Assembly (NCBI RefSeq): GCF_001311985.1
Contig: NZ_BBCJ01000010.1
Location: forward strand, 62,001 to 126,000
DNA length: 64,000 nucleotides
Direction of reading: 5' to 3'
From: Geotalea toluenoxydans JCM 15764
Lineage (GTDB): Bacteria; Desulfobacterota; Desulfuromonadia; Geobacterales; Geobacteraceae
The position numbers and the translations under genes were made by a program. Shown piece after piece: positions 1-10,373 of the stretch; the stretch's first letter is position 1; the number at the start of each line of letters is the position of its first letter. The notes beneath the pieces were generated by a model. The model had not been told where the DNA came from, searched no databases, and was given only the letters and a program-made list of their open reading frames with translations.

Positions 1-1041
1 GTAATAGGCCGCAATATGGAAGGCTTCAAGATACTGGTGGACAAGTCCACAGTGCCCGTAGGCACGGCAGATAAAGTTCGTGGCGTTGTCAGGGAAGAGC
101 TCCAAAAGAGAGGTAGGGACATTGAATTCGACGTGGTGTCCAACCCTGAATTCATGAAAGAAGGCGCTGCCATTGACGATTTCATGAAACCTGACCGGGT
201 GGTTATCGGCACAGACAATGTGCGCACCGGCGAGATCATGAAGGAACTCTATTCGCCATTTATGCGCAAAACAAACCGGTTGATCCTTATGGACATCCGT
301 AGCGCCGAGATGACCAAATATGCAGCCAACGCCATGCTGGCGACCAAAATCTCCTTCATGAACCAGATAGCCAACCTCTGCGATCGCATGGGTGCCGACG
401 TTTCGGCAGTCAGAGAAGGAATTGGTTCCGACTCGCGCATCGGCTACGATTTTTTATTTCCTGGGGTCGGCTATGGTGGCTCCTGCTTTCCCAAGGATGT
501 CAAGGCTCTGGTCAAAACCGCCGAGGAGAACGACTATGATTTCATGCTCCTGAAGGCCGTGGAAGAGGTTAATGAGCTGCAGAAACTGGTATTGACCGAC
601 AAGATCATCCGCTGTCTTGGTGACGGCTCGACCGAATCCCTCAAGGGCAGGACCATTGCCATCTGGGGACTGTCATTCAAACCTCGAACCGATGACATGC
701 GCGAAGCCCCATCCGTGGTTATTATAGGCCGCTTGCTTGAACTGGGTGCTAAGGTTTGCGCCCATGACCCGGAGGCTATCAAAGAGGCACGAAAGATCTT
801 CGGCGATCGTATCACTTACAGCAACAACCAGTACGAGATACTCAAGGGAGCCGATGCGTTGGCCATTGTAACCGAATGGAACGAATATCGAACCCCTGAT
901 TTTGAAAGAATCAGGACCTTGCTCAAGAGGCCACTCATCTTTGATGGCAGAAATCTCTATGAACCATCACGCATCAAGGAAGCCGGCTTTGAATATCTGC
1001 CCATCGGCCGAAACGGCAAACATTTCAGCACTGCCTGTTGA
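1..1041 (+). CDS. ugd: UDP-glucose 6-dehydrogenase, 5' end outside window
   Basis: This enzyme oxidises UDP-glucose in two NAD+-dependent steps to UDP-glucuronate, the substrate of the sugar-nucleotide enzymes that follow. The frame is already open at base 1, so about 100 residues of the N-terminal Rossmann domain (family length about 450) lie upstream. Visible are STVPVGT, NPEFMKEG, the central helical domain, the nucleophile in GYGGSCFPKD (Cys codon at 484-486), and the C-terminal UDP-binding domain with GLSFKPRTDDMREAPS. The stop is at 1039-1041. The next gene starts 26 bases downstream on the same strand, which suggests one operon supplying surface-polysaccharide precursors. Confidence 0.95.
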   Translation, partial: VIGRNMEGFKILVDKSTVPVGTADKVRGVVREELQKRGRDIEFDVVSNPEFMKEGAAIDDFMKPDRVVIGTDNVRTGEIMKELYSPFMRKTNRLILMDIRSAEMTKYAANAMLATKISFMNQIANLCDRMGADVSAVREGIGSDSRIGYDFLFPGVGYGGSCFPKDVKALVKTAEENDYDFMLLKAVEEVNELQKLVLTDKIIRCLGDGSTESLKGRTIAIWGLSFKPRTDDMREAPSVVIIGRLLELGAKVCAHDPEAIKEARKIFGDRITYSNNQYEILKGADALAIVTEWNEYRTPDFERIRTLLKRPLIFDGRNLYEPSRIKEAGFEYLPIGRNGKHFSTAC

Positions 1042-1066
1042 ATAGAGAGGGAACCAAGGATTCACT

Positions 1067-2004
1067 ATGCGCATTCTCGTTACCGGCGGCGCCGGCTTTA
1101 TCGGCTCGCATCTTTGTGAAAGACTTCTTGCTTCCGGCAATGAAGTTATCTGTCTCGATAATTTTTTTACCGGCAGCAAGAAAAACATTGAGAAGTTGTG
1201 TGATGACCGCCGCTTCGAACTCATCCGCCACGATATCACGGAGCCGATTCTGCTGGAGGTGGACCGCATTTACAATCTGGCCTGTCCGGCATCCCCCATT
1301 CACTACCAGTACAACCCGGTAAAGACCATAAAGACCAGTGTCATGGGCACCATCAATATGCTGGGTCTGGCAAAAAGGGTGAGGGCGAGGATACTTCAGG
1401 CCTCCACATCCGAGGTCTACGGTGATCCGCAGGTTCATCCCCAGCGTGAAGAATACTGGGGTAATGTGAACCCCATCGGTATAAGAAGTTGCTACGATGA
1501 AGGGAAAAGGGTGGCTGAAACGCTGATGATGGATTACCATCGTCAGAACGGGGTCGATATCCGGATCATCCGCATCTTCAACACCTATGGTCCCCGCATG
1601 GCCGTCAACGACGGCAGGGTTGTTTCCAATTTCATTATCCAGCGCTGGCCGGGGAAGATATAACGGTCTATGGAGAAGGGAAGCAAACCCGTTCCTTCTG
1701 CTATGTTGATGACCTGGTCGATGGCATGATGAGGATGATGGAATGCGAAGATTTTACCGGACCGGTGAATCTGGGAAACCCCACTGAGACTACCATTGTG
1801 GAGTTTGCACACAGGATCATTCAGCTTACCGGTTCCACATCAAAGATTATATACAAGGACTTGCCCGCAGACGATCCGAAACAGCGACAGCCTGATATTT
1901 CCCTGGCCCAGCAAAAACTGGACTGGCGGCCGACCGTTGACGTTGAGCAGGGTCTTAAAAAAACCATCGATTATTTTGCTTCCCTCCTTACTCAAGGTCG
2001 TTGA
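1067..2004 (+). CDS. UDP-glucuronate decarboxylase (UDP-xylose synthase), frameshifted
   Basis: This is a short-chain (extended) dehydrogenase that converts UDP-glucuronate to UDP-xylose. The N-terminal GGAGFIGSH motif binds NAD, and the catalytic Tyr and Lys are in CYDEGKR. The sequence [13 protein letters not shown] and the C-terminal [12 protein letters not shown] are typical of this family (about 312 residues). The frame breaks near 1642: restoring one missing G after CAG rejoins the N-terminal part to the [11 protein letters not shown] segment and the C-terminal part, which ends at 2004. The loss of one base in an otherwise perfect protein looks like a read error. It lies directly after ugd, which makes its substrate, so function and context agree. 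A plain 4-epimerase is less likely. Confidence 0.9.
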
Positions 2005-2022
2005 TCCGGAGGACCTGACATC

Positions 2023-2322
2023 ATGCGGAAGCGGATGCTTCTTATACCTGCCGGTATCATCGTCTTCATCCTGTTTTTTACCATCTTCGGTGATAGAGGT
2101 TTGTTGCGCATTTATCACCTCAACAAGGATAACAAGGAGATTCAGGAACATCTTCAATCGTTGAAGACAGAAAATGAGAAACTGAAGCGTGAGATCGAAG
2201 CCTTGCGCAGTGATCGTCGCTATCTGGAGAGCATAGCCCGGCGAGATTTCGGGCTGGTGAGGCAAAACGAGGTGATTTACCAGTTTCCACCGGAGAAGAA
2301 AGACCAGTTGACACAGAAATAA
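2023..2322 (+). CDS. ftsB: FtsB/DivIC-type cell division protein
   Basis: This is a 99-residue bitopic membrane protein of the septum-formation-initiator family, which links late divisome proteins (FtsQ/FtsL partners) at mid-cell. It has a short basic N-terminus, one transmembrane helix at about residues 5-21, then a heptad-rich coiled coil (about 28-65), and the family motif ESIARRDFGLVRQNEVIYQF near residue 70. The family is usually 90-110 residues, so it is complete. It lies 18 bases after the sugar-nucleotide gene and is followed by a small Cys-rich gene and argS. The assignment is firm at family level; the choice between FtsB and DivIC naming rests on the Gram-negative setting. Confidence 0.88.
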   Translation: MRKRMLLIPAGIIVFILFFTIFGDRGLLRIYHLNKDNKEIQEHLQSLKTENEKLKREIEALRSDRRYLESIARRDFGLVRQNEVIYQFPPEKKDQLTQK

Positions 2323-2428
2323 ATTCTGGGGCCGCTCTTCCATAAGCGAGCCGGAACTGGTTACCCCCACGGACCTGTCTCAACTTGGTTCCATCTATTT
2401 ACCGAGCACTCAAATCAAAGGATAAAAT

Positions 2429-2602
2429 GTGAATATAAGAACCTCTCGGCAATTCTGCGCCATCTGTGCATGGCGTGAAAATTGCGCGAAAAAATTCTGT
2501 GTTTCCGACAATGGTGCCCATTGTCCGGACTTCACCAGGGATATTTCAATCAAAGATACTGTTCAAGAGGACAGTTCATCCAAAGATAAACAGGAGGAGT
2601 GA
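2429..2602 (+). CDS. Small Cys-rich protein of unknown function, coupled to argS
   Basis: This 57-codon frame starts with GTG at 2429, has AAAGGA six bases upstream, and ends in TGA at 2600-2602. The last base of that stop is the first base of the argS ATG (TGATG), so translation is probably coupled. The protein has five cysteines: FCAIC near the N-terminus, then single Cys in RENCAKK, KKFCVS and HCPDF, followed by a polar Ser/Lys/Glu tail. The spacing suggests a metal or iron-sulfur binding knuckle. There is no signal peptide or membrane helix. The rest of the gap, 2323-2428, shows nothing I can name. I do not recognise the family. Support is the frame, ribosome site and stop-start overlap, not homology. 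Confidence 0.6.
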   Translation: MNIRTSRQFCAICAWRENCAKKFCVSDNGAHCPDFTRDISIKDTVQEDSSSKDKQEE

Positions 2603-4287
2603 TGAAGGAATTACTCCGCACTTTGATCACCCAAGGATTGGCAGGCTGCTATGCCGACGGAAGCCTTTCTTCCGGCGAATTCCCGTCAATCATTATTGAA
2701 AAGCCTGCCCATGCCGACCATGGGGATTTTGCGACAAATGTGGCGATGCTCCTGGCCAAGGCGGAAAAAAAAGCGCCCCGAATGGTTGCTGAAACACTTG
2801 TCAGCCATCTGGCCGACGGATCGGGAATATGTGAAAAAATCGAGATTGCCGGTCCCGGCTTTATTAATTTCCATCTAAAAGACGAAGCCTGGAGACAGAC
2901 TCTGCAGGAGGTCGACCAGGTCGGCTCCGAGTACGGAAAAAGCGGGGTCGGTGGTGGGAAAAAAATCCAGGTTGAGTTCGTCAGCGCCAATCCCACAGGC
3001 CCTCTGCATATCGGTCATGGTCGCGGAGCTGCCCTGGGTGATACCATCTGCCGTCTTCTGTCAGCTACCGGATGGGATGTTACCCGTGAATTCTACTACA
3101 ATGATGCCGGACAGCAGATTGCCAATCTGGCTCTTTCGGTGCAGGCCCGCTGTCTCGGCAAAGGTCCGGACGATCCCGGCTGGCCTTCCGACGGCTACCA
3201 GGGGGAGTACATCATTGACGTGGCCCGTGCTTACATGGCCCGCGAGACGGTCCATGCAGACGATCAACACGTGACCGCCGCAGGCGATCCCCAGGATCTG
3301 GAAGCAATCAGGCGTTTTGCCGTCGCCTTTCTCCGTCGTGAGCAGGACCAGGATCTGGCCGCTTTCGATGTGCATTTCGATGTCTATTCCCTGGAGTCGG
3401 ACCTTTATGCCGATGGCAGCGTTGAAAGGGTTGTTCGGCGTCTCGTCGACAGCGGCCACACCTATGAACAGGACGATGCCCTGTGGCTTCGCACCACCTC
3501 CTTTGCCGACGACAAAGACCGGGTGATGCGGAAATCGGGGGGAGGCTATACCTATTTTGTTCCGGATGTGGCCTATCACCTGCGCAAATGGGAGAGAGGC
3601 TTTACCCGTGTCGTCAACGAGCAGGGGGCCGATCACCACAGTACCATTACCCGGGTTCGTGCGGGATTGCAGGCCCTTGATGCGGGAATTCCTGCCGGAT
3701 GGCCGGAATATGTGCTTCACCAGATGGTGACTGTCCTGCGCGGCGGCGAAGAGGTGAAGATCTCCAAGCGCGCCGGAAGCTACGTTACTCTGCGTGACCT
3801 CATCGATGAAGTCGGTCGCGATGCGACCCGCTTCTTTTTCGTCATGCGTAAGCCCGACTCGCAGCTGGTTTTCGACATAGATCTGGCAAAGCAGAAATCC
3901 CTGGACAACCCGGTCTACTATGTCCAGTATGCCCATGCCAGGATCTGCAGTATCTTCGAGAATGCAGCAGAGAAGGGATTTGTCGTGCCCGGGGCCGACG
4001 GTGTGAATCTTGACCAGTTGATCGAGCCTGAAGAAATGGCCATAGTCAAGGCCCTTGCCTCCTTTCCGGAGGTGGTGGAGGGGAGCGCCGCCAACTTTGA
4101 GCCCCACCGGATTGCCAATTATCTTCAGGAACTGGCCGGACTATTTCATGGCTTTTATAACAAAAACCGGGTTATCACCGAAGACAGTCAGCTGACTGCC
4201 GCGAGGCTGTTCCTTTTGAAGTGTGTGGCACTGACCCTGAAAAATGCTTTGAACCTGCTTGGGATCTCGGCTCCTGAGAAAATGTAA
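2602..4287 (+). CDS. argS: Arginyl-tRNA synthetase
   Basis: This class I aminoacyl-tRNA synthetase charges tRNA-Arg. It is about 561 residues, normal for the bacterial family. The N-terminal additional domain spans about residues 1-100, the HIGH-type motif is in [13 protein letters not shown] (near 135), a KMSKS-like KISKRAG follows near 390, and a DALR anticodon-binding domain ends the protein ([16 protein letters not shown]). ATG at 2602 is preferred over the in-frame GTG at 2599 because AGGAGG ends four bases before ATG and the upstream small gene's stop overlaps it. The reading frame is intact. Confidence 0.97.
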   Translation: MKELLRTLITQGLAGCYADGSLSSGEFPSIIIEKPAHADHGDFATNVAMLLAKAEKKAPRMVAETLVSHLADGSGICEKIEIAGPGFINFHLKDEAWRQTLQEVDQVGSEYGKSGVGGGKKIQVEFVSANPTGPLHIGHGRGAALGDTICRLLSATGWDVTREFYYNDAGQQIANLALSVQARCLGKGPDDPGWPSDGYQGEYIIDVARAYMARETVHADDQHVTAAGDPQDLEAIRRFAVAFLRREQDQDLAAFDVHFDVYSLESDLYADGSVERVVRRLVDSGHTYEQDDALWLRTTSFADDKDRVMRKSGGGYTYFVPDVAYHLRKWERGFTRVVNEQGADHHSTITRVRAGLQALDAGIPAGWPEYVLHQMVTVLRGGEEVKISKRAGSYVTLRDLIDEVGRDATRFFFVMRKPDSQLVFDIDLAKQKSLDNPVYYVQYAHARICSIFENAAEKGFVVPGADGVNLDQLIEPEEMAIVKALASFPEVVEGSAANFEPHRIANYLQELAGLFHGFYNKNRVITEDSQLTAARLFLLKCVALTLKNALNLLGISAPEKM

Positions 4288-4298
4288 CAGAGGCTTGT

Positions 4299-4979
4299 AT
4301 GGTGCTGGACTATTGTGAACGCAGGCCGGTCAGCAAAAACCGTCCCAAAAAACAACCGATTGGAATTCTGGTATTTATAGTTGCCGGGGCAGTCATTATC
4401 TCATTCGTTGGAGGTTTTGCCGGCGGGTGGTTTGTCGGCGGTCGAGCGGTCAAGAATACATATGAAAAGGCTGCTGCCAAACCTGCAGTAACACCTTCGC
4501 CCGCACCTCAAGCACAACCTGCAGGGCAGGATGTGCCGCTGACCTTTTATCAGACCCTGCCGAATGGGGCAAAAGCCGTTATAGGCAGCGGCCTTAATCC
4601 GGCGAAGGCCGGTGACGAACAAAACAAGGCGATACCCGGGCCACAAAACCTTCAGGAGCAAAAGCTTTTATCGCCAGGCGCCCCTCCTAAATCCGAGGCG
4701 AATACAGAGACAGCCGCTGTCCCTAAAACGCCTGCAAAGAGCCAGACATCCGGAGAAGGCACTTACTGCGTGCAAATTGCATCGTTGAGGGACAAGACGG
4801 AAGCTGAGGCCATCAGGACCAACCTGCTTTCCAAAGGACAGGCGGCTTACATCCTGGAGTCGAATGTGCAGGGCAAGGGAACCTGGTACCGGGTGCGTAT
4901 GGGCAAGCATCTGAAACAATCGGAAGCAGGCGAACTTGCCGCAAAAGCAGGCAAGGGCGCCATTGTCATTGCCGAATGA
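4299..4979 (+). CDS. SPOR-domain membrane protein
   Basis: This is a 226-residue inner-membrane protein with its bulk in the periplasm. A basic N-terminus is followed by one Gly-rich transmembrane helix (about residues 23-48), a Pro/Ala/Gln-rich linker (about 60-145), and a C-terminal SPOR domain (about 150-226; CVQIASLRDKTEAEAIRTNL and WYRVRMGKHL). SPOR domains bind glycan strands stripped of stem peptides at division septa. It lies 11 bases after argS. Its exact role is not known from sequence; FtsN-like or DedD-like functions are possible but unproven. Confidence 0.85.
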   Translation: MVLDYCERRPVSKNRPKKQPIGILVFIVAGAVIISFVGGFAGGWFVGGRAVKNTYEKAAAKPAVTPSPAPQAQPAGQDVPLTFYQTLPNGAKAVIGSGLNPAKAGDEQNKAIPGPQNLQEQKLLSPGAPPKSEANTETAAVPKTPAKSQTSGEGTYCVQIASLRDKTEAEAIRTNLLSKGQAAYILESNVQGKGTWYRVRMGKHLKQSEAGELAAKAGKGAIVIAE

Positions 4980-4995
4980 GATATAAGGGGCTTTC

Positions 4996-5981
4996 ATGCG
5001 GATATTGATAACAGGTGGCGCCGGATTCATAGGATCTCACCTGGCAGAGCGGTTATTTCTCTCCGGCCATGACATTATCATAGTAGATAACTTCAACGAT
5101 TTTTACTCCCCTGCTGTCAAGAGGCGGAATTTTACAGAAACTGCCGGCAATGCCGCGGCTTGCGGACGTCAACTTCTCCTGTGTGAGGGCGATATTCGGG
5201 ATGGGGAATTTATTCGTGCCATATTCACCCAGGAGCTGCCTGATGCTGTTATTCATCTTGCTGCTGCCGCCGGAGTAAGACCGTCCATCGACAATCCGCT
5301 ACTTTACGAGGAAGTTAACGTGCGGGGGACAATGAATCTTCTTGAGGCCGCAAAAGCAATCGGAGTGCGGCTTTTTCTTTTTGCCTCCAGTTCTTCAGTA
5401 TACGGAAACAATCCGAAAGTGCCATTTGCCGAGGCTGATCCGGTGGATAATCCCATTTCGCCTTATGCTGCAACGAAAAAGGCTGGCGAATTAATCTGCC
5501 ATACCTATCATCACCTTTACGACATCAACATCGCCTGTCTCAGATTCTTCACCGTTTATGGGCCCAGGCAACGCCCGGACCTTGCCATCAGCAAATTTGT
5601 CAGGCTGATTGAGCAGGGAAACCCCATTCCTTTTTATGGAGATGGCAGCACCAGCCGAGATTACACCTACATCGGCGACATCGTTGCCGGGATAGAAAAG
5701 GCATTGCAGTGGGTAAATACGGGCGAGAAACGCTACGATATTTTCAACCTGGGTGGCTCCAGTCCAGTCGCTCTAAACCGTCTCGTTAAGATAATCGAGC
5801 ATCAACTGGGTAAAAAAGCGGTTCTTGAGTGTCTGCCGATGCAGGCGGGCGACGTGGAACGTACTTTCGCCAATATTGAAAAATCGTCGTCCGTCCTAGC
5901 TACAAGCCGGTGACACCCATTGAAGAAGGCATTGCCAATTTCGTCCGCTGGTATCAAGACTCAGAGCAATCATTGCCATGA
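4996..5981 (+). CDS. NAD-dependent nucleotide-sugar epimerase (UDP-glucuronate 4-epimerase-like), frameshifted
   Basis: This is an extended short-chain dehydrogenase with GGAGFIGSH at the N-terminus, [15 protein letters not shown], and the catalytic pair in [22 protein letters not shown] and [16 protein letters not shown] are typical of enzymes that epimerise UDP-glucuronate to UDP-galacturonate. The frame breaks at the A-run 5879-5883: adding one A restores [18 protein letters not shown] and a stop at 5979-5981, giving about 328 residues. The restored stop overlaps the yacG start, which supports the reconstruction. With ugd and the decarboxylase upstream it would complete a UDP-uronic-acid branch. 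The substrate is inferred. Confidence 0.85.
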
Positions 5982-6157
5982 AAAAAACAGCTAAACATTT
6001 TTGCCCCCACTGTCAGAAGGAAGTGTCATGGCAGGACAATCCCCATCGTCCATTCTGCTCGGAACGTTGCAAAATGATCGACCTCGGTTCCTGGTTTTCC
6101 GAAAACTACAAAATTCCTGGCGAAAAAAAACCGTCTGAGGACGAAGAAGAGAACTAG
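5978..6157 (+). CDS. yacG: YacG zinc-ribbon protein (DNA gyrase inhibitor family)
   Basis: This is a 59-residue protein with one zinc-ribbon: CPHC at residues 9-12 and CSERC at 27-31, then [16 protein letters not shown], the family signature, and an acidic tail. YacG of E. coli binds GyrB and blocks DNA binding by gyrase. ATG at 5978 overlaps the end of the epimerase gene by four bases, so the two are probably translated in sequence. The family is often found in small operons and is normally 50-65 residues, so this copy is complete. Confidence 0.88.
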   Translation: MKKTAKHFCPHCQKEVSWQDNPHRPFCSERCKMIDLGSWFSENYKIPGEKKPSEDEEEN

Positions 6158-7593
<1,436 letters not shown>

Positions 7594-7617
7594 CACGGGT
7601 GAAGCCATGTCTGGATA

Positions 7618-7649
7618 ATGGTTACCGCCGGAGCGGTAACCATTTTTTA
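7618..7649 (+). terminator. Intrinsic terminator after gltX
   Basis: An 11-base-pair stem (ATGGTTACCGC with GCGGTAACCAT) around a CGGA tetraloop is followed directly by T6 and a T-rich tail. It sits 25 bases after the gltX stop. Confidence 0.9.
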
Positions 7650-7665
7650 TTTTATGTGCTTTCCT

Positions 7666-7696
7666 AAAAATAAAAAAGGCCCGTTTCAGGGGCCTT
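7666..7696 (-). terminator. Intrinsic terminator after amtB
   Basis: Read on the minus strand, a stem AAGGCC/GGCCTT with a short loop is followed by a long T-run (the plus-strand A-runs at 7666-7677). It lies about 27 bases past the amtB stop, back to back with the gltX terminator. Confidence 0.8.
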
Positions 7697-7722
7697 AGAT
7701 TAAATAATTAAGGTTTTTCCCG

Positions 7723-8943
7723 TTACCGGACATGATCTTCCGGATATGCACCGATACTATGGATGCTCAAATCGGCTCCGGCAAATTCCTGTTCTTCATC
7801 CAGCCTGACGCCGATGGTTTTGGAAAGGCAGCCATAGACAATCAGGCTGCTGACAAGGGCAAAGGCAATTGCCAGCACCGATCCCATAAATTGTGACATG
7901 AAGGTGACTCCCCCCAAGCCCCCGAAAAATTTTTGACCGAAGATCCCGGTAGCGATTCCTCCCCAGGAACCAATCACCCCATGGAGAGGCCAGACGCCAA
8001 GCACGTCGTCGATCTTCAGTTTTTCCTGTTCCAGATGAAAACCGTAGACAAAGATAATGGAAGCGATGCATCCGGTGATGAATGCCGCCAGAGGATGCAT
8101 GATATCGCTCCCTGCACAAACGGCAATCAGGCCGGCCAAAGCGCCATTGTGGACGAAGCCGGGGTCATTTTTGCCTGCTACAAGTGCCGCAAGAACGCCG
8201 CCGACCATGGCCATCAATGAATTTACCGCAACCAGCCCGGATATCTTCTCCAGGTGTCCGGCGCTCATGACATTGAAGCCGAACCAGCCTACGGCAAGTA
8301 TCCAGGAACCCAGTGCAAGAAAGGGTATATTGCTGATTGGAATCGGATGGGATTTGCCCCGAAGATAGCGTCCCATTCGGGGTCCAAGAATGATCACTGC
8401 CGGCAGGGCGAGCCAGCCGCCAATGGAATGGACTACAACCGAGCCCGCATAATCATGAAATTCGGCTCCCCCATAGGTCTTGAAAAAACTCTGTAGCGGT
8501 GCAGAATTCTGCCCCCAGATCAGGGACTCGAAGATGGGATAGGTCAACCCGGCAAAAATTGCGCCGGCCAGCACCTGAGGCCAAAACTTCGCCCGTTCCG
8601 CTATGCCTCCGGAGATGATTGCCGGTATGCAGGCAGAGAAGCAGAGCAGAAAAAAGAAATGGGTAAGATCGTATCCCTGATTGGCGCCAAGGAGATCGGT
8701 GGCTGGCACCAGAAAGGAAATGCCGTATGCAATGGGAAAACCGATGAGGAAATAGACAATGGTTGAGACCGACCAGTCGGTAATGATTTTGACGAAGGCA
8801 TTTACCTGGTTTTTCTTGCGAACAGTGCCCACTTCGAGAAAGGCGAAACCGGCATGCATGGCGAAGACCATGACGGCGCCAAGCATGAGGAAAAGGACAT
8901 CGGAACTGCTGTTTAGATTTGCCAGCGTTGGCATTGCTTCCAT
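7723..8943 (-). CDS. amtB: Ammonium transporter AmtB
   Basis: This is a 406-residue integral membrane channel for ammonium/ammonia of the Amt/Rh family, with about eleven hydrophobic helices. The pore twin histidines are in YAGSVVVHSIGG (about residue 158) and VWPLHGVIGSWGG (about 307). The N-terminus lacks a clear cleavable signal. GGAGGTAAT precedes the ATG. No PII (glnB/glnK) gene is adjacent, unlike many amtB loci. A sigma-54 promoter lies upstream, so nitrogen-limited expression through NtrC is likely. The frame is intact. Confidence 0.96.
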   Translation of the reverse strand: MEAMPTLANLNSSSDVLFLMLGAVMVFAMHAGFAFLEVGTVRKKNQVNAFVKIITDWSVSTIVYFLIGFPIAYGISFLVPATDLLGANQGYDLTHFFFLLCFSACIPAIISGGIAERAKFWPQVLAGAIFAGLTYPIFESLIWGQNSAPLQSFFKTYGGAEFHDYAGSVVVHSIGGWLALPAVIILGPRMGRYLRGKSHPIPISNIPFLALGSWILAVGWFGFNVMSAGHLEKISGLVAVNSLMAMVGGVLAALVAGKNDPGFVHNGALAGLIAVCAGSDIMHPLAAFITGCIASIIFVYGFHLEQEKLKIDDVLGVWPLHGVIGSWGGIATGIFGQKFFGGLGGVTFMSQFMGSVLAIAFALVSSLIVYGCLSKTIGVRLDEEQEFAGADLSIHSIGAYPEDHVR

Positions 8944-9002
8944 TTATTACCTCCAGTGGTAAAGCTCTTTACCCGCCTTTGGGTAAGACACGGCTTTGCA
9001 TA

Positions 9003-9017
9003 GCAACCTTTTTGCCA
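9003..9017 (-). promoter_or_regulatory. Sigma-54 (RpoN) promoter of amtB
   Basis: On the minus strand the sequence is TGGCAAAAAGGTTGC, with GG and GC separated by ten bases as required for the -24/-12 elements. It lies about 60 bases before the amtB start codon. Confidence 0.8.
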
Positions 9018-9027
9018 ATTGTGCATG

Positions 9028-9045
9028 TCCCTGAAATCACAGGGA
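9028..9045. promoter_or_regulatory. Inverted repeat beside the amtB promoter
   Basis: TCCCTG, six bases, then CAGGGA forms a perfect 6-base inverted repeat immediately upstream of the sigma-54 site. It could be an activator site, but it does not match the usual NtrC consensus well. Confidence 0.35.
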
Positions 9046-9137
9046 TAAACTTTCAGTAGCTTTCTTTTTTATCTGCCAAGTGCTTAAAAATTCACCCCCA
9101 GTGCCTAAAAACATGACTGCATGAGCGGAAATAGTTG

Positions 9138-9166
9138 TTGACGCTTAAAAGCTTACATTGTAAATT
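9138..9166 (+). promoter_or_regulatory. Sigma-70-type promoter of the acuC-like operon
   Basis: TTGACG, a 17-base spacer and TAAATT lie 50 bases before the TTG start at 9216, which also argues against translation starting further upstream. Confidence 0.6.
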
Positions 9167-9215
9167 CTCAACAATTCACGATAGTTCGCCACTGTGGCGA
9201 CAGCCGGAGAGACCT

Positions 9216-10373
9216 TTGACCGCCAGAACCGCCCTGATCTATTCGCCGGACTGTGGCTCCTACTGTTATGGGACTGATCATCCATTCAAAGTCCAGCGGT
9301 ATAAGCTAGCCTACGAGCTTATTCATGCCTATGGACTTACATGTCTTCCCGACGTCAGCGTATGCCGTTGTGGCACCATTACCGATGAACAGTTGCTGAC
9401 CTTCCATTCCCAAGATTATCTGGCCAGGTTGAAGGAATTCAGTGCCGCAGAAGAATCCAGGGCCGATTTCCGTTATGGTCTTGGTGATACTGAAAACCCT
9501 GTTTTTAAAGGTGTGTTTGATTGGGCATGCATGGGAACGGCAGGCACTCTGGAAGGTGCCCGGCTGATCGTCGAGGAAGGTTACAAAGCTGCATTCAATC
9601 TTGCCGGTGGTTGGCATCATGCGCACCGCAGCAAGGCTTCGGGTTTTTCCTACCTGAATGACGCTGCTGTTGCCATCAACTACCTCCTTGCCCAAGGAAA
9701 GAGGGTGGTTTACCTCGACCTGGATGCCCATCATGGTGATGGGGTTCAGGAGGCTTTTTACGAAAATGATCAGGTTTTGACAATCTCCCTTCACCAGAGC
9801 GGGATATATTTTTTCCCTGGTACCGGTTTTGAAGAAGAGATCGGTACAGGGGCAGGCACCGGATATACAGTCAATGTGCCACTTCTGGAACATACCGACG
9901 ATGCCATCTACATGAAGGCCTTTGATGAGGTTGCATTCCCTCTGATCGCTGCATTTGACCCGGATGTGCTGGTAACCCAGATGGGAGCCGATACCTTTCG
10001 CACCGATCCCTTGACAAAGCTGGAGACAACCACCCACGCCTACTCGTACATTGTCAGAAAATTAAAGGCACTGCAAATCCCCTGGTTGGCGGTGGGGGGA
10101 GGGGGATACGACAACATGAACGTGGCACGGGCCTGGACAATAGTTTGGGCAGTGATGAACGGCAAGGACCTGGCTCCATCTCTGCCGGGGCCCTTCGTGG
10201 AAATGATCAGGCAGATGGGGTTCCCGCACAGGATGCTTCTGGATGCAATGCACTGGGCGGAAGATGATGACCGCAATCGGGCATTGGATGCCATTGAAAG
10301 GACCATTGCCAAAGTAAGAAAATCCATTTTTCCTGTGATTATCGGACCATATGGCCAAACTTCCGGGAAATGA
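9216..10373 (+). CDS. AcuC-type histone-deacetylase-family protein
   Basis: This is a zinc-dependent deacetylase of the arginase/deacetylase fold, about 385 residues. Catalytic motifs are GGWHHAHRSKASGFSY, YLDLDAHHGDGVQ (zinc-binding Asp/His), QMGADTFRTDPL (second zinc Asp) and GGGGYD (transition-state Tyr). Bacterial AcuC proteins remove acetyl groups from acetyl-CoA synthetase and similar targets; the substrate here is unknown. TTG at 9216 is chosen because GGAGAG precedes it and the promoter at 9138-9166 excludes an earlier start. The gene overlaps the next by 23 bases. Confidence 0.9.
   Translation: MTARTALIYSPDCGSYCYGTDHPFKVQRYKLAYELIHAYGLTCLPDVSVCRCGTITDEQLLTFHSQDYLARLKEFSAAEESRADFRYGLGDTENPVFKGVFDWACMGTAGTLEGARLIVEEGYKAAFNLAGGWHHAHRSKASGFSYLNDAAVAINYLLAQGKRVVYLDLDAHHGDGVQEAFYENDQVLTISLHQSGIYFFPGTGFEEEIGTGAGTGYTVNVPLLEHTDDAIYMKAFDEVAFPLIAAFDPDVLVTQMGADTFRTDPLTKLETTTHAYSYIVRKLKALQIPWLAVGGGGYDNMNVARAWTIVWAVMNGKDLAPSLPGPFVEMIRQMGFPHRMLLDAMHWAEDDDRNRALDAIERTIAKVRKSIFPVIIGPYGQTSGK

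Noticed and set aside
3061-4107. Long minus-strand open frame opposite argS
   Set aside because: It mirrors a codon-biased, clearly real gene, has no ribosome site and its translation shows no family motif.
9306-10037. 243-codon minus-strand frame opposite the acuC-like gene
   Set aside because: Antisense shadow of a gene with all catalytic motifs on the plus strand.
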